This document shows, one piece after another, positions 63,881-64,000 of a stretch of DNA of 64,000 nt. A model generated the notes under the pieces. The model was not told the DNA's origin. It did no database searches and saw only the letters and a list, made by a program, of their open reading frames with translations. This DNA comes from Klebsiella planticola ATCC 33531. GTDB taxonomy: Bacteria > Pseudomonadota > Gammaproteobacteria > Enterobacterales > Enterobacteriaceae. Numbering within the stretch: position 1 is the first letter of the stretch; each line of letters starts with the position of its first letter. The stretch covers positions 17,748 through 81,747 of the forward strand of contig NZ_JMPP01000012.1 in the NCBI RefSeq assembly GCF_000735435.1, read 5' to 3'. The position numbers and the translations under genes were made by a program.

Positions 63881-63956
63881 TGGCAGGGGCGGAGAGACTC
63901 GAACTCGCGACACCCGGTTTTGGAGACCGGTGCTCTACCAACTGAGCTACGCCCCT
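63881..63956 (-). tRNA. trpT: tRNA-Trp (anticodon CCA)
   Basis: 76 nt with encoded CCA; the acceptor AGGGGCG/CGCCCCT and anticodon loop CTCCAAA match E. coli trpT. The sequence just upstream (63957-64000) is a short AT-rich spacer. In E. coli aspT and rrnC lie next; they would be beyond the window edge. Confidence 0.97.
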
Positions 63957-64000
63957 AAATCTCTTACTATTAAGCCCGCTAATTAATTTAGCAGGCTTAA

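Overview
This window is a stretch of enterobacterial chromosome. Gene order and protein sequences match the rmuC-udp-metE to ilv-hdfR-trpT segment of E. coli, read in the opposite direction. Base composition is moderately GC-rich and the proteins diverge a little from E. coli throughout, so a Klebsiella/Enterobacter-like member of the Enterobacteriaceae is most likely. The species cannot be fixed from this window. No prophage, insertion sequence, CRISPR array or secretion system is present, and nearly every gene can be named by family.

Layout: (1) 1-9.2 kb: the 5' end of rmuC, udp with two CRP sites, dlhH, an extra solute-binding-protein-like gene not in the E. coli order, divergent metE/metR with an ERIC element in the metE leader, the biotin carrier bioP, yigL and pldB. 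(2) 9.3-22 kb: rhtB/rhtC, recQ, pldA, yigI, rarD, corA with an upstream leader peptide and hairpin, and the dapF-yigA-xerC-yigB-uvrD group with a LexA box before uvrD. (3) 22-29.6 kb: lptM, cyaY, cyaA (UUG start, CRP-overlapped promoter) and hemCDXY, in which hemX carries a +1 frameshift in an A8 run. (4) 29.6-30.6 kb: the sRNA GlmZ with about 55 extra nucleotides, then the proM-leuT-hisR-argX tRNA operon; aslA/aslB of E. coli are absent. (5) 30.6-43.3 kb: yifK and the enterobacterial common antigen operon wecA-wzzE-wecBCDE-wzxE-wecF-wzyE-wecG, which lacks rffG and rffH. (6) 43.5-51.4 kb: rho with leader rhoL, trxA, rhlB, gppA, rep and two tandem ppiC genes. (7) 51.4-60.6 kb: ilvC/ilvY and the attenuated ilvLXGMEDA operon with an intact ilvG. 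(8) 60.9-64 kb: yifB with a +1 frameshift in a G9 run, maoP with a candidate maoS site, hdfR and tRNA-Trp.

How the genes work together: the ilv genes form a complete route from threonine/pyruvate to isoleucine and valine, with IlvY controlling ilvC and the ilvL attenuator controlling the rest. The wec genes build the ECA trisaccharide on undecaprenyl phosphate, flip it and polymerise it, but need dTDP-4-keto-6-deoxyglucose made elsewhere. hemCD with hemY serve tetrapyrrole synthesis. The most unusual points are the expanded GlmZ, the rffGH loss with a possible scar, the two homopolymer frameshifts, the ppiC duplication, the signal-less binding protein and the corA leader structure. I found no wholly new multi-gene system.
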